A stretch of DNA of 64,000 nt from Sciurus carolinensis (GCF_902686445.1 NC_062218.1:130876594-130940593), one strand, 5' to 3'. Shown: positions 27,445 to 41,264, numbered from the stretch's first letter. Made by a program: numbers and translations. Notes: generated by a model not told the origin, from the letters alone.

Positions 27445-27851
27445 AATAAGCATCATTTTTAAAATCAGAAAATAAGAATGAATTTTAAAACAGTTAGCCA
27501 ACAAAAATCTGACAGTATAGGCTAATAAAACAGTAATGGCTTTAATTGCTTTTCCAGAAAATCAGGACAAAAGAAGACCTGTTGACTTTCCTCATGTCTC
27601 AAATCACTTTGCAGGTTCCCCTGAGCTCACTGAGGAGAGACCATCAATGTATAAGGCATGCAAAGAAAATTAAGAGTGAAAGAAGAGAAGAACAAAAATC
27701 TTCCTCTGATGACTGGTTTTGTGTGGAATGCACTTTATAATCTTGAATCTGTATTAGGTTTTTGTTTTTTTGCTACAATAAGGGACATCTACAAACAAAT
27801 GCTTACACATTGTTTTGATGTCTACATCAAATTATTTCTTAAAGGAAATAG

Positions 27852-27936
27852 TTTTTTGTTTTTGGTGTGGGAATTAAACCCAGGGCCTCATGCATACTAG
27901 GCCATGTTCTACTATTGAGTTACACCCCCAGCTCTG
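27852..27936 (-). mobile_element. ID SINE
   Basis: TTTTTGGTGTGGGAATTAAACC ... TTGAGTTACACCCCCAGC. Confidence 0.8.
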
Positions 27937-27959
27937 AAAAACTATTTTATAGGACACTA

Positions 27960-28110
27960 CCATAAGCTCTGAAAGGTGGCTATGTGTTTTATGTGTTTAA
28001 GTCAAACAACTTTATGAAATGAATATTATAATTCTTATTTTAGAGATAAATGAAAAGAGACTCAGAGGAATTAAGCGAAAGGGCTAATAAGAGGCAGAGG
28101 TATGAAATAA
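27960..28110 (+). mobile_element. MIR
   Basis: ACAACTTTATGAAATGAATATTATAAT, then AGATAAATGAAAAGAGACTC and AAGAGGCAGAG. Confidence 0.6.
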
Positions 28111-28405
28111 AGAAGTTCTGGGAGGAAAATGCCAAAGTGAAGAAGTGTTTATTGAAAGCCCCAAAGAAATGAAAGGAGAGACAGAAAAGATTCACAGATA
28201 TGTTCCAGATGGCTGGGATTCTTGAAGAAGGTAAGAAAATAAAGATGAAGAAGAAAAATCTACTTTGTCTAGTGGAATTGCCTACTCATAATCTGAACTA
28301 TGTGAACACGAAAGAGGGACGACTTCTATATTGGTGCAGCACCTCAGCACCACAACCTTGACTATGGAAACTTATAAGCTCTCTCAAGTCACCCAAAGGT
28401 GCTCT

Positions 28406-28480
28406 TTTTTTTTTTTCTTCTTCAGTATTCAGTACTGGTGATTAAACCCAGGTGAACTCTACCACTGAGTTATATTCCCA
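28406..28480 (-). mobile_element. ID-half SINE fragment
   Basis: Poly-T then GTACTGGTGATTAAACCCAG and CACTGAGTTATATTCCCAG. Confidence 0.75.
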
Positions 28481-28498
28481 GTCATATTCATTTATTTA

Positions 28499-28730
28499 TC
28501 AGCACCAGGGACTGAACCCAAGGGCGCTTAACCATTGAACTACATTCCTGGCCCTTTTTATTTTATTTTTTTACTTTGAGACAGGGTCTTGCTAAGTTGC
28601 TTAGGGCCTTGCTGAGATTACAAGTGAGTGTCTACATGCCTGGCTCCTTTTTATTTTTTACTTTGAGACAGGTCTTGTTAAATTGCTGAGGCTGGCCTCA
28701 GATTTGTGATCCTCCTGGCTCAACCTTGGT
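28499..28730 (-). mobile_element. B1-dID SINE, rearranged
   Basis: ID half, then two partial B1 halves in series (TTTGAGACAGGGTCTTGC near 28577; TTTGAGACAGGTCTTGTT near 28662). This suggests one SINE interrupted by, or recombined with, another. Confidence 0.8.
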
Positions 28731-29214
28731 GTTCTTGATAATGAACAGATGTTTCACCAATCTGAAGCAAACCTGCAGGAAAAAAGAGAATGACCTAGTA
28801 GATAGTCATTCAGAAGGAGAAGACATAAATGTGGACTTCTGGCACCTGATAAGTTGAGCACTCCTCCTTCAAGGAGAGTGTGCTTTTTCACTTTTTGAAC
28901 TACTTCAAGCCAGTCTTCTTAATGTTGGGGATGGGGGTTGTGGATAATAAAACAAACCAACTTTAAAGGCTTAATAATGTGGGACTTAGTCCCAATATTT
29001 TTCCCTTACGTATTTAGTTTATTTCTCATATATTAATGAAGATCAATGAGAAGTAGCATTCCCATTAAAGTCTTAAAACTGAATTTCCACTCTCATATTT
29101 GGAGTAATAATTTTGTAGGCACTGAAGTGATAATTTCTCTGTGAAATGGAAACCATAATGAAAGTGTCAGGAAAAGAGAAGCATAAGAATTGAAGATAAG
29201 AATTTGATAAAGCC

Positions 29215-29395
29215 TACGATGAGTCAGACACTAACAAGCACTTTTCATATAGTGACCCTGTGAGGTATGTTTTTACCTCCAATTTACAATTAGGAAGGCT
29301 ATGACCGAGTTGCACAGTTTTTTATGACTTGTACAATGTCAGTTTTTAAGTGTGGGGCTAAAATTTGAACCCAGATCTGACTCTATACTGAATGT
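29215..29395 (+). mobile_element. MIR
   Basis: GTGACCCTGTGAGGTATGTT, CAATTTACAATTAGGAAGGC and TTGAACCCAGATCTGACTC. Confidence 0.72.
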
Positions 29396-29511
29396 GGAAA
29401 GATAAAAATTTCATTTATCCTTGACTTGTCATTTCATGTGTGAACTCCAGTTATAGAAATTTTATCCAAGCCCTACAGAAAGGACACCTAATCCCCAGGG
29501 AAGACAGGTTA

Positions 29512-31295
<1,784 letters not shown>

Positions 31296-31299
31296 TCTA

Positions 31300-31495
31300 T
31301 GTGCTGAGAACATGTTAAGCGCTTTCACATGACATCTTAAATTTTCACACTGATCCTATAAGGTAGACAATATCATCTCCATTACACAGATGTCACAACT
31401 AGAGGTTAGAGGAACTAGGCTATTTACCTAAGAATTATATAGTGAAGTAGCAGAGATAGACATTCAAATCCTGGTCTGTCTCTTTTCCCTGTTAA
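31300..31495 (+). mobile_element. MIR
   Basis: GATCCTATAAGGTAGACAAT, CATTACACAGATGTCACAAC and TTCAAATCCTGGTCTGTC. Confidence 0.72.
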
Positions 31496-31833
31496 GAGTC
31501 TAGGATGTATAACTTTATTCAATAATTGGTTTAAAAAGAGATTCAGAAAATAATACAATAAGGGTTATAAAACCAATAATGTAAGTTTGGACTCTAATTA
31601 GATTAATTAATAGATAATTACCTATTTCTGTTCCTACTCCCTGACAAATTTGATCAGGCAGTTCACAAAGCTTAATGCCAGTCAGGTATACTGTAATCCA
31701 CCTCTGGTGCACAAAGCCTGCAATAATATTGCTGTAGTTTCCAGAAGTCTTCTCACCTGATTGAGGACCACTGCCATTAATACATTAGGGTCCTGGTGCT
31801 GGTGATGCTAATGTTGCTACCATGCTATCATGC

Positions 31834-32256
31834 TGTTATGGTTTAGATATGAGGGGTCCCTTAAAAGCTCCTGTGTTAATGCAGGAATATTCAGAGGTAA
31901 AAGGATTGGATTATGAGAGCTGTAACCTAATTAGTCTGTCTTAGTTTGAATGGGCTAGCTTTGGTGGTGACAGTAGGCTGGTGGGGTGTGGTTGGAAAAG
32001 GTCGGTCAGTGGGGAGTGTGTGCTGGAAGGGTTCATCTTTCCTGCAGTTCTTTCTCCATTCCTGAGTTTCTCTGCTTTCTTGTGGCTGTGAGAAGAGAAG
32101 CTTCCCTCTGCCACACCCTTACCTTGGACCCAGAGCAATGGAGTTGGCGGTCTATGGACTGAGATCTCTGAAACCATGAACACCAAATAAACTTTCCTCT
32201 AAGTCGCTCTTGCCAGATGTTTTGGTCACAGCAATAAAAAGGATGACTAAAAAACA
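31834..32256 (+). mobile_element. Solo LTR, ERVL-MaLR-like, with 5-bp duplication
   Basis: It begins TGTTATGGTTTAGATATGAG and ends GACTAAAAAACA, giving TG...CA edges. CATGC repeats directly on each side (31829-31833 and 32257-32261). A CCAAATAAACTTTCC polyadenylation block lies near the 3' end. No internal viral sequence remains. The family name is inferred from overall similarity to MaLR LTRs. Confidence 0.8.
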
Positions 32257-32529
32257 CATGCTATTTCTATTAGATGTGATGGTCACCACTATCAACAGCA
32301 CCAAAGCAGGGTCTGCGTTCTAGGTAGGTCAAGTGAGAAGCTGACCTGTACCTCAGCTGGAGCAGGAACTGCTTAGTAAAACCTACCGCCTCATTCCTAG
32401 AAAGCAGCCATGCTACATCACTGCCTTTGATGACTCTCACTGGCTAGCTAAACTGAATATAAATAGCTGAAAGGCCACTGAAGGTCTGAACTCTTCTCCA
32501 CAGCAAATGCTAAAATGCAGCATCACACG

Positions 32530-32890
32530 TGTCTCTCCCATTTAAAACCCATTAACAGATCCACTTGACCTACAGGAAAAAGGTCAAAGACTTATGAGGT
32601 TCATAATGTCCTTCATAATAAGAACTGAACTGAACTCTGGTCTCATCACGGGATCAAATCACACAGACCGACTACAGATCTCCAAATGTGGCAAGCTTTC
32701 TCAAGTATCTTAATCTTTACAATGTTTGTTTATATCCTTTTACCTGGAATGATTATCCCTTTGTTGGGAAATTTGTTTTTTAAGACTCAGCATAATATCA
32801 CTGTGTGTGAAATCCTTTCAGATTACTTATTGACCCAGATTAATCCTTCTTTCATGTCCCCACTGCATCTGTACAATACTTTTTAATCCC
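32530..32890 (+). mobile_element. LINE L2 fragment
   Basis: TTTTACCTGGAATGATTATCC and TCCTTCTTTCATGTCCCCAC follow an L2 3'-region order. Diverged. Confidence 0.5.
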
Positions 32891-33280
32891 CCCAAATTTA
32901 ATGATATTGAAAATGAAAATGCAATTTTTATTCCATTTTCCACTACTTATTACTAGTACAGGGCAATACTATTGATTTATATATATATTAACTGTGTAGC
33001 CTATGAGCCTGATAAATTTATCTACTAGTTTGAGTTAACTTTTTGGGTGGATTCCTCAGGACTTTTTGTATAAACAATAAGACTACATGCAAGTAAGTTT
33101 TACTTCTTCCTTTCCTATCTGTATGTGCTCTCTCCCCGTCTCCTTCCTGCAATGGCTAAGGCATTTGGTACAATTTGGAACAGAAGTATTAAGAGAGGGC
33201 ACTCGTGCTTTGTTCTTGAACTTAGAAGAATTTCAGACTTTCATCATTAGGTATGATGTTAGCTGTGGGGTTTCCACAGA

Positions 33281-33334
33281 TGCTTTTTTTTTTTTTTTTT
33301 TTTTAACCCAGGTTGCCACCCCCCCCCCCCCCCC
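33281..33334 (+). repeat. Poly-T followed by poly-C tract
   Basis: 24 T (33281-33304), then a short spacer and 16 C (33319-33334) inside the old L1. Such tracts are prone to sequencing and assembly error. Confidence 0.85.
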
Positions 33335-34361
33335 GGCCCTGCCTCACAGATGCTCTTTATCAGTTTGAGGAACTTCTTTTCTAGTTATCAAGTTTTAACT
33401 GGAAATGGCTATTATATTTTGTCAAATGCTTTTTCTGTATCATGATTTTTCATTTTGTTAGTATCAAAAATTATATTGACTAATTTTCTAATGTTAATTT
33501 AATTAACATTAGAACACATTAATTAACATTTAATTGGAATTCTGGGGAAACTCCCCATGGTCATGATGTATTATGCCTTTTCTATATGATTGGGATTTAA
33601 TGTATCAATGCTGTAAGAAGTTTTGAATGTTTATGGGCAATATTTGTATTTTTCTATTCTTAGAATTTCTTTTTATGGTTTTGGTATTGGAATAAAACTG
33701 GCCTCATAAAATAGTTCTCAAAAACTATTCCCACCACTTCTATTTGGTACTATGTCTGTCTTCAGAGTTTGATACCATTCACCAGTGAAGCTCTCCATGA
33801 CTGGATTTTGCTTTGCAGAGAAGTTATAAATTTAATTTCTTTAGTAGTCATAGGGCTAATTAAATTTTCCTATTACTTCTTAAATCTGTGACTTGTGCCT
33901 CCCAAGAATTTCTCCATTTAATGTAAATTGTCAAATTTATTGAAATAAAATTGCAATTATCCCTTATCATTTTAAAATTCTATATTATATATAGAATTCC
34001 TATTTAATTTCCAGTATTAGTAACTTGTATCTTCTATATTATTTTTCCCTGATTAGTATAGCTAGTTTATCAATTTTAATAATCATATCAAAGAACCAGA
34101 TTTTTCATTTGTTTCTTATTTATTTGTTCTCTTTATTATTTTCTTCCTTCTTTATTTTCCCAGATTCCTAATGTGGACACTTAGAGCACTGATTTTTAAG
34201 CCATGTTCTTTTTCAAACATTAGCATTTAAAGATTTCACTTTAAGTACTGTTTAGTTTTCATTACATAATTTTAAGTATGTAGTCATTTTATTATCATGT
34301 AGCTCAAAGTTACTTTTATTGTGGTCAGAAAACATACTCTGTATGATTTTAATGTTGGTTG

Positions 34362-34573
34362 GTTGGTTTTTTTTGGTACCAGGGACTGAACCCAGGGACA
34401 CTTAACCACTGAACCATATCCATAGCCCTTTTTAATTTTTTTATTTTGAGACAGGGCCTCACCAAATTACTTAGGGTCTTGCTAAGTTGCTGAGGCCGGC
34501 TTTGACCTTGCAATCCTCCTGCCTTAGACTCCTGGGCTGCTGGGATTACCGGTGTGTGCCACTGCACAGTGAA
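34362..34573 (-). mobile_element. B1-dID SINE
   Basis: TTTTTTGGTACCAGGGACTG to GTGTGTGCCACTGCACAGTG, inserted in the L1. Confidence 0.92.
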
Positions 34574-35445
34574 ATTTCTTTAATGTTGTAACACATGGTC
34601 CACCTTGGTCAATCTTCTTTGTGTACTTGGGAGGAAAAAGTGTATTCTGTCCTTGTTGGTCTTACTTCTGCAAATATCAGTTAAGTCATGGTACTTGATA
34701 GTGTTTTTCTGATGCTCAATTTAATTTTGGGGGGATCCAGCTGTGCTATTTCCAGCTATGACTGTGACTTTATTTCCCCTTTTTTGTTTCGTGTACTTTG
34801 AAACTCTGCTTATTACATGCACACACACAATTTTTCTATCTTCCTACTGTATGAATCCTTTTATCTTTATGAATGATCCTTCTTAGTCTTTAGCTTTTAC
34901 CCTTTTGTAATGATGTCTATTTTTTTCTGTATTAACAAAGTCACTCCAAATTTCTTATGTATAATCTTTGTATGATTTTTCTATATATTCACTTTCAATG
35001 TATGTGTCTTTGTATTTAAAGTGCATCTCATATGGACAGCATGTAATTAAGATCTCTGCTTTTTGATTAAAATTTTTGACCTATTTAAACTTATGACGTG
35101 TTTGCTTTTAAATCTATAATCTTGTCATCTGTTTCCTATTTGTCCTGCCTGTTCATTAATCCTCTATTCCTTCCTTTGTGTTAATCAGATTTTTGGATTT
35201 CCACTTTAAATCCTCTGTTGGTTTTCTAGGTGTATCTCTTTATTAAACTCAAGAGTGAATGCTCTTGGAATTATAGTATATAAATTCAACTTATTCCAGT
35301 ATGTTTAGAAAGAAGTTGAATTATTTGAGATAAAAATGCAGGAATCTTATAAAATATTCCATTTACCTGTGCCTCATCCTATATTTTTGTTGTAAACACT
35401 TTACATACAATTATATCTGTATTACATCCATATAATTTGTCAACT

Positions 35446-35538
35446 TCAGGGCTGGGGATGTAGAGTTGGTAGAGTGCTTGCCTCACATGCACAAGGCCCT
35501 GGGCTCAATCCCCGGTGCCAACAACAACAACAAAAAAA
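35446..35538 (+). mobile_element. ID SINE
   Basis: AGGGCTGGGGATGTAGAGTT ... CTCAATCCCCGGTGCC with an (AAC)n tail. Confidence 0.9.
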
Positions 35539-35559
35539 GGTCAGCTTCAATAAGTATTA

Positions 35560-35732
35560 CTGCTGAGCACAGTGGTATATGCCTGCCTGTAATCCCAGCA
35601 GCCTGGAAGGCCGACACAGGAGGACATCAAGCTCAAGTGCAGCACTCAACTTGGTGAGAACTGGGATGTAGCTCAGTTGTAAAGTGTCCCTGGGTTCAAT
35701 ACCCAGTACTAAGAATAAAAAAAAAAAATTTT
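35560..35732 (+). mobile_element. B1-dID SINE, internally deleted
   Basis: GCTGAGCACAGTGGTATATG; the B1 half joins early to the ID half, ending GTTCAATACCCAGTACT and a poly-A. Confidence 0.85.
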
Positions 35733-36164
35733 AAATGTATAATTTGTTTCCAAGTTATTTGTCTTTTAAAGAAATTAATAACAAAAATTGTTATTTTCTT
35801 TATATATATAATTTCTGGTGCTATTCATTCCTTTATGTAGATACAAATTTCCACTTGATATAATTTTCCTTTGGAATTATTACTAGATTTCTTGTAGTAT
35901 AGGTCTACCACAGAAGTTCTCTATATTTGAAAATGTCCTTATTTTGCCCTTAGTTTTGAATGATAATTTTGGAATACATACAGTTCTGGGCTGAAAGGTT
36001 TCTTGCTTCCATCATCTGAATAAGTCAGTCTTCTGGTCTTCACTGTTTCTGGTGAGAAGTCAGGTGTTAATTACACTGTAGTTCCCTACACGTTGAATAT
36101 CATTTTTCTCTGGACAGTCATAGAGCCATTTTGTTGGTGTTTTGGTTTACTCCATTGCACTTCT

Positions 36165-36308
36165 TTTTTAAAAATTTTTTTCTTAGTTGTAGATGGACAC
36201 AATACCTTTGCTTTATTTATATATTTTTATGTGGTGCTGAGGATTGAACCCAGCAGCTCACATGTGCTAGGCAAGTGTGCTACCATTAAGCTACAACCCC
36301 AACCCCTC
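36165..36308 (-). mobile_element. ID SINE, long-tail type
   Basis: Antisense tail AGTTGTAGATGGACACAATACC, then GCTAGGCAAGTGTGCTACCA and CTACAACCCCAACCCC. Confidence 0.9.
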
Positions 36309-36729
36309 TGTTGCACTTCTTGACTGAGAAGTTAATTTTTCCCATTGAATTTGAGGAAATTCCAGTCATTATTTCTTCACAGATTTTTCTGCTACTTACT
36401 CCTGTCCCTCCCTCTAACATATTTTAGACCATTTCCCCACATCTCTGAGGTTCTTTTCAATTTGATTCCACCCTTACCTCTCCTTGAACTTGGGCAATTT
36501 CTATTGATCTATAATGAACTTTTCTATTTCATTATCCTCTCATAGTCCCCCAACATCTGTTTAAGCAACTTGCATTTCCATCATATACTACTCTAAGCTT
36601 TCATAGATAAATTATTTTTCAAATTTTAACAGTTGGATTGCCAGATGGAGTAATTCAGATGACAAAGTTTCCTCAAAATTTGTCATCTGCATAGTGAAAT
36701 GAGGCAGGGAGTCTATCACACCATGTCCT

Positions 36730-36900
36730 CTCAATACCTAGTTTTAGACCTGGATACTTCACAACAACCATGTAAGGTAGATATTTACAATTTACAGTTT
36801 AAAAAAAAAAAAAACTAAAGCTCATTAAGTCTTCCAGGGTTATATAGATTTGTTTAAATTGAAGTCTCAAATTCAGCTATGTCAGTACACTACTGGTCTA
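36730..36900 (+). mobile_element. MIR
   Basis: ACAACCATGTAAGGTAGATATTTA ... TTCCAGGGTTATATAGATT, with an inserted A run. Confidence 0.6.
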
Positions 36901-37123
36901 AAGCTTACTTCCCGCTTATGGTATAAATAATGGGATTTGCTGCTCATCTCTACAATTTCAGCCCATAGTTTTTGGTTAATTTTTCTCCTTGGAGACGTCT
37001 GGTAATTCCTGCCAGTCTAGCAAGTAGGAAAAATTAGTTTCATTTAGGATCCAGTTTTTTAAAAAAAATTTTTAAAGAGGTGACTTTCAAAGTTGGATGT
37101 ACTGTTCAAAACAGAAGTTCCTG

Positions 37124-37222
37124 GGCTGGGGAGATAGCTCAGCTGGTGGAGTGCTTGCCTTGCAAGCACAAGGTCCCGAGTTTGATCCCCAGTACCGCAA
37201 AAAAAAAAAAAAAAAAAAAAAC
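37124..37222 (+). mobile_element. ID SINE, short-tail type, young
   Basis: GGCTGGGGAGATAGCTCAGC ... TTGATCCCCAGTACCGC then poly-A. Exact duplication CAGAAGTTCCTG on both sides (37112-37123, 37223-37234). Confidence 0.94.
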
Positions 37223-37831
37223 CAGAAGTTCCTGATCCAGGCATAGTTGCTTACCTTTCCCACTAGGGCCGACATGGCAAAGTGTTCAAGAAATATCGGC
37301 TGAGTTGAATGAAATAATTTTGAGGAGAAAGATGATCTTGTACACCTCACTATGGGGGTTTCCATTTGGCAAGACCAAAGTTAACAGAGATACTTTGGGC
37401 TTATTAATACCTATCACTTACTGTTTTCAACAAAGAAAAAGGAATGGCTTCATTTTTTGGTGAACTAGAATCAAGGACTAAATCAGGAATGGCTCAGACC
37501 CCTTCCTTTGTTCCAAGTCCCCGGCCCCCCATAACATTTTATATACTTTTTCCCTGGATGAAACTACCATGTAGACTCTGCCCTTGTAGTTTGTTATAGC
37601 AATTAGGTAGGAGTTACAGATAAGGATGCTAAAGTTAATTTGTAGATTAAAGAAGCCCATATGGGGTTTTAGAGTCATGAAGCTGATTATAACTAGCTGT
37701 TATCATTCTTATCAATCTCCATCTATTTGATTTGTATATCCTGTTTCTGTTATGGATTCACCTATTCTGGGCATTTCATAAAAATGGAATAATCAAATAT
37801 ATGGCCTTGTGTCTAAGTTTGTTTTTGGGGT

Positions 37832-38008
37832 GATACGGGGTGCTAGGGATTGAACCTGGGGGTGCTATACCACTAAACTATATTCTCAGGCCTTTTTGAG
37901 ACAAGGTGTTGCTAAATTGCCCAGGTCAGCCTTGAGTTTGTGATCCTCCCGCTTTTACCTCCCAAGTAGCTGGGATTACAGGCACAAGACTCCACACCCC
38001 GCTTGTGT
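37832..38008 (-). mobile_element. B1-dID SINE
   Basis: GGGTGCTAGGGATTGAACCT to GCACAAGACTCCACACCCC. Confidence 0.88.
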
Positions 38009-38094
38009 TTGGCCTCTTTAACTTACCATAATGTTTTTTAGGGCTCATTCATGCATGTTGCAGTATGTATCCGTATTGCATTCCTTTTCATTTT

Positions 38095-38262
38095 TTATTT
38101 ATTTTTGGTACTGGGGATTAAACCCAAGGGGCACTTCGCCAGTCCTTTATTTTTTGGACAGGGCCTTGCTAAGTTGCTAAGGCTGGTCTTGAACTTGCAA
38201 TCCTTCTTCCTCAGTCTCCTGAGTTGCTGGGATTATACGCATGCTCCACTGTACCTGGCAAC
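38095..38262 (-). mobile_element. B1-dID SINE
   Basis: TTTTGGTACTGGGGATTAAA to ATGCTCCACTGTACCTGGC, with a shortened ID half. Confidence 0.88.
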
Positions 38263-39264
38263 ATTTCTTTTTATATAGAGGTATCATTATTCTGTATTCA
38301 TTAATCAATTTACAGGCATATGTTGGAAACATTTTCAATTGTTGACTATTATGAATAATACCACAAACACTTGTGTACACACATTAATGTATGAACATGT
38401 TTTTAATTCTCTTGGGCATATGCAGAGGAAAGCAATTGCTGGGTCACATGGTAAATTTAACTTCATAAATGTTTTTCTGAGTGGCTGTATGTTTTACATT
38501 TCAACTGACAATGAGAATAGTTTTTCTGCTTCCTTGCCAGCATTTGGTGTTGCTAATATTTGTTTTCTTCTTAAGGTTAGAATTTTAAAAAAATGTTCTG
38601 GATACAAGTTATGTCAGATACTTATTTACTAATCTTTTCTCCAATTTTGTAGACTGAATTTTAATTTTCTTCAGTCTTCTGCAGAATAAAACATTTATTT
38701 TGATGAAGCCCAATTTATCATGTTTTTAGTGTATTGTGTCTTTTGTGTCAAATCTAAGACCTCTTTGCTTAACCTCAGATATGAAGATTTTCACTTATGT
38801 TTTCTTCAATCTAACACTCTCTCAACTGAGTTATTTCAGAGGCCTTCACTTATGTTTTCTAAAAGCTTTATAGTTTTATATTTTACATATAGATCTGTGA
38901 CCAAATTTGAATTAATTTTGATATAAGGTATAGCATTTAGTCAGGGTGGGTTTTTTTTTTTTCCCTTTTAAATAAAAGTCCAATTATTCTAACCTCATTT
39001 GTTGGAAATACTCTCTCCTACACCCAATTGCTTTTTCGCCCTAAAAAAAAAAAAAAAGTTTACCTGTGTAGGCCTATTTCAAGATGTATTTTATTCCATG
39101 GATCTATGTATCAATTCCTCCATCAATACCACATTGTCATGATTACTGTAGTTAAATAGCAAATCTTAAATCAGACCGTTTGATTCCTCTAACTATATTC
39201 TTCATTTTGGCTAATCTAGTTCCTTTGCCTTTCTACATCAATTTAGAAACAGATTACCTTATTT

Positions 39265-39366
39265 TTCTTAAGTTTATTTTATTTACGTATTTTTATGTGG
39301 TGCTGAGGATTGAATCCAGTGCCTTGCACATGCTAGGCAAGCGTTCTACCACTGAGCCACAACTAC
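39265..39366 (-). mobile_element. ID SINE, long-tail type
   Basis: TATTTTTATGTGGTGCTGAG ... CTAGGCAAGCGTTCTACCAC. Confidence 0.88.
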
Positions 39367-39465
39367 ATCATTAGTTGTAATTTCCACAAAGGTTATAGAA
39401 TTATTTAATCTTGTGTGTAATTTGTTAGTTTGTGGTTTGGGAGGAGATTAGTTCATTTTAACTAG

Positions 39466-39516
39466 ACTCACCTCTTGAGCTGCCGGGATTATAGACATGT
39501 GCCGCCACGCCTGGAT
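39466..39516 (-). mobile_element. B1 5'-end SINE fragment
   Basis: GAGCTGCCGGGATTATAGAC to CGCCACGCCTGG, only the start of a B1 half. Confidence 0.75.
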
Positions 39517-39769
39517 TTATTGATCAATTTTTAAGTTTCCCTTAAATATTTCTTCTTTGATCTATGCATTATTTATATGTACAATGTTCAGTTTTCAAAT
39601 GTTTGTAAATTTTCCTGTTGTCTTTCTGTTACTGATTTCAAGTATGATTCTATCATGTAAGAAGCATAATTTTTATGATTTTGAATATTTTAAATTTTAT
39701 AAAGCTTATTACTCAAGACATGGTCTATCTTGGTAGATGTTCTATGTGTGATAGAATAGACATATATTC

Positions 39770-39811
39770 TATAGACATATATATATATACACACACACAT
39801 ATAGAGAGAGA
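39770..39811 (+). repeat. TA/CA/GA-rich simple repeat
   Basis: ATATATATATATACACACAC then AGAGAGAG, bracketed by two copies of GTGTGATAGAATAGACATAT (39746 and 39818). Confidence 0.85.
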
Positions 39812-40123
39812 CATATGTGTGATAGAATAGACATATATTATTGGGTGAAGTCCAAATCTCTTAAAAGTTTAATCTAATTCTTGGCCTACTCATATTCAAG
39901 AATAAGAAGAAAAGTGACTAACCTCTTCCAGACTAAGAAAGTCCTTTTATTTGTTTGTAAGTAAGTAGGATCATCCTTCAGAACTTTAAAATTGAAAAGC
40001 TGCTTTAGACCATGAATCCATCAGAGTCTGAAGGATTCCAGAGTAAGATACCTTCCCTTCATCACTATGGTTAAAGAAATCCTACAAACTCATAGGACTG
40101 AAGCTTAACTCATTCCAAATATT

Positions 40124-40250
40124 TTTAAAATATATATTTTTAGTTGTATATGGATACAATACCTTTTATTTATTTATGTGGTGCTAAGGATCAGACCAAG
40201 TCCTCACACAAGCTAGACAAGTGCTCTACCACTAAGCCACAACCCCAGCC
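40124..40250 (-). mobile_element. ID SINE, long-tail type
   Basis: Antisense tail TAGTTGTATATGGATACAAT and ID body. Exact 13-bp duplication CATTCCAAATATT (40111-40123, 40251-40263). Confidence 0.93.
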
Positions 40251-40263
40251 CATTCCAAATATT

Positions 40264-40401
40264 AAGTAAGTGGCATACATTTATAGTCCCAGTTACTTGG
40301 GAGGCTGAAGCAGGAGAATCCCAAAAGTTGAGACCAAATGTTTGAGAACAGTTTAGGCAACCCAGTTAGACACTGTCTCTAATAATAATAATAATAATAA
40401 A
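40264..40401 (+). mobile_element. B1-like SINE monomer
   Basis: GTGGCATACATTTATAGTCC ... GTTAGACACTGTCTCTAATA with an (AAT)n tail. Confidence 0.8.
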
Positions 40402-40639
40402 TACAGTATAGGAATATTTTATTTGGGGATTAGGTTCCCAAGTAAACTAGTAAGAGAACAAGAGTGCCTATTCAAAAACTACCCTTCAACAGGGGCCAGC
40501 TTAAACAGGCTCCCATTGTCCCAAACAGGGTCAACTTCTATATCAAAATAAATAGTAACTCACCAATGGTGAGCAACTTTGAGAGTCCCTGTCTCAAAAA
40601 ATAAAATTTATATAACATATAATTCTTTTATATAACATT

Positions 40640-40840
40640 TCCAAAGAACAAATTTCAAATGAAGGACAAGGTAGCAGTTACCAGGGGATAGGGATGAGGA
40701 TAGGATGGTGGTAGTGGCAAGAGCAAGGTTGGTATAGTTTAAAGGGCAACATGATGGGAATTTAGAGTACTGCAAGTATTCAGTATTTTGATTGTGCTGG
40801 TGGATACACAGGTGATAAAATTGTACAGAACTTTATATAT
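40640..40840 (+). mobile_element. Old LINE-1 3'UTR-like fragment
   Basis: GGTAGCAGTTACCAGGGGAT and GTGCTGGTGGATACACAGGT resemble old L1 3' regions. Confidence 0.5.
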
Positions 40841-41029
40841 GTATATATGCATTTATATATATATGTACACATATATAAAAGAGTAAAAGTAACCTAAGGA
40901 AGAATGAATAAGCATATTGTATTGATGTCAATATCCCCATTGTGATATAATACTACAACTTTTCAAACTGTTACCAATGGAAGAAACCACACAAAGTATA
41001 CAAGGGATCTCTGTATTATTATTTATTCT

Positions 41030-41150
41030 ACTTGACTTTTTGCCTACCAGACTTTGAGCTGCATAGCCACAGAGATCATGCCTTTCTTCTCCCTTAATTC
41101 CCATAGTGCCTAGTTTAATAATTATCATATGAATGTATGAAATGTAGAAA
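41030..41150 (+). mobile_element. LINE L2 3' end fragment
   Basis: ACTTTGAGCTGCATAGCCAC, then CATAGTGCCTAGTTTAATAA and a GAATGTATGAA close. Confidence 0.5.
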
Positions 41151-41264
41151 CCAAAGAAACAGGAGTGATCTTTTTACCTGGCTTGGTGTAGTTTTAGGCA
41201 GATCCTGAAATAAAGTAGGCCATGATTGGCTTTTTGGTCTGATGAACATCCCTCAGTGTGGTTG

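Larger units (their letters stand above)
32985..36620 (-). mobile_element. Old LINE-1 (ORF1 to RT part of ORF2)
   Basis: Antisense RT text (TTATTTTGTCAAATGCTTTTTC-like, GGTATTGGAATAAAACTGGCC) runs into ORF1/5' text (GGTTTCTTGCTTCCATCATC; TCTGAGGTTCTTTTCAATTT). Later SINEs at 34362, 35446, 35563 and 36170 cut it. Coding frames are destroyed. Confidence 0.7.
37690..39775 (-). mobile_element. Old LINE-1, ORF2 C-terminal half
   Basis: Antisense text such as AATTGCTGGGTCACATGGTA, TTTGATGAAGCCCAATTTAT and ATGGTCTATCTTGGTAGATG. SINEs interrupt it; all frames are broken. Confidence 0.7.

Noticed and set aside
40264..40401. 7SL RNA gene
   Set aside because: The B1-like monomers share 7SL ancestry but are short dispersed SINEs.
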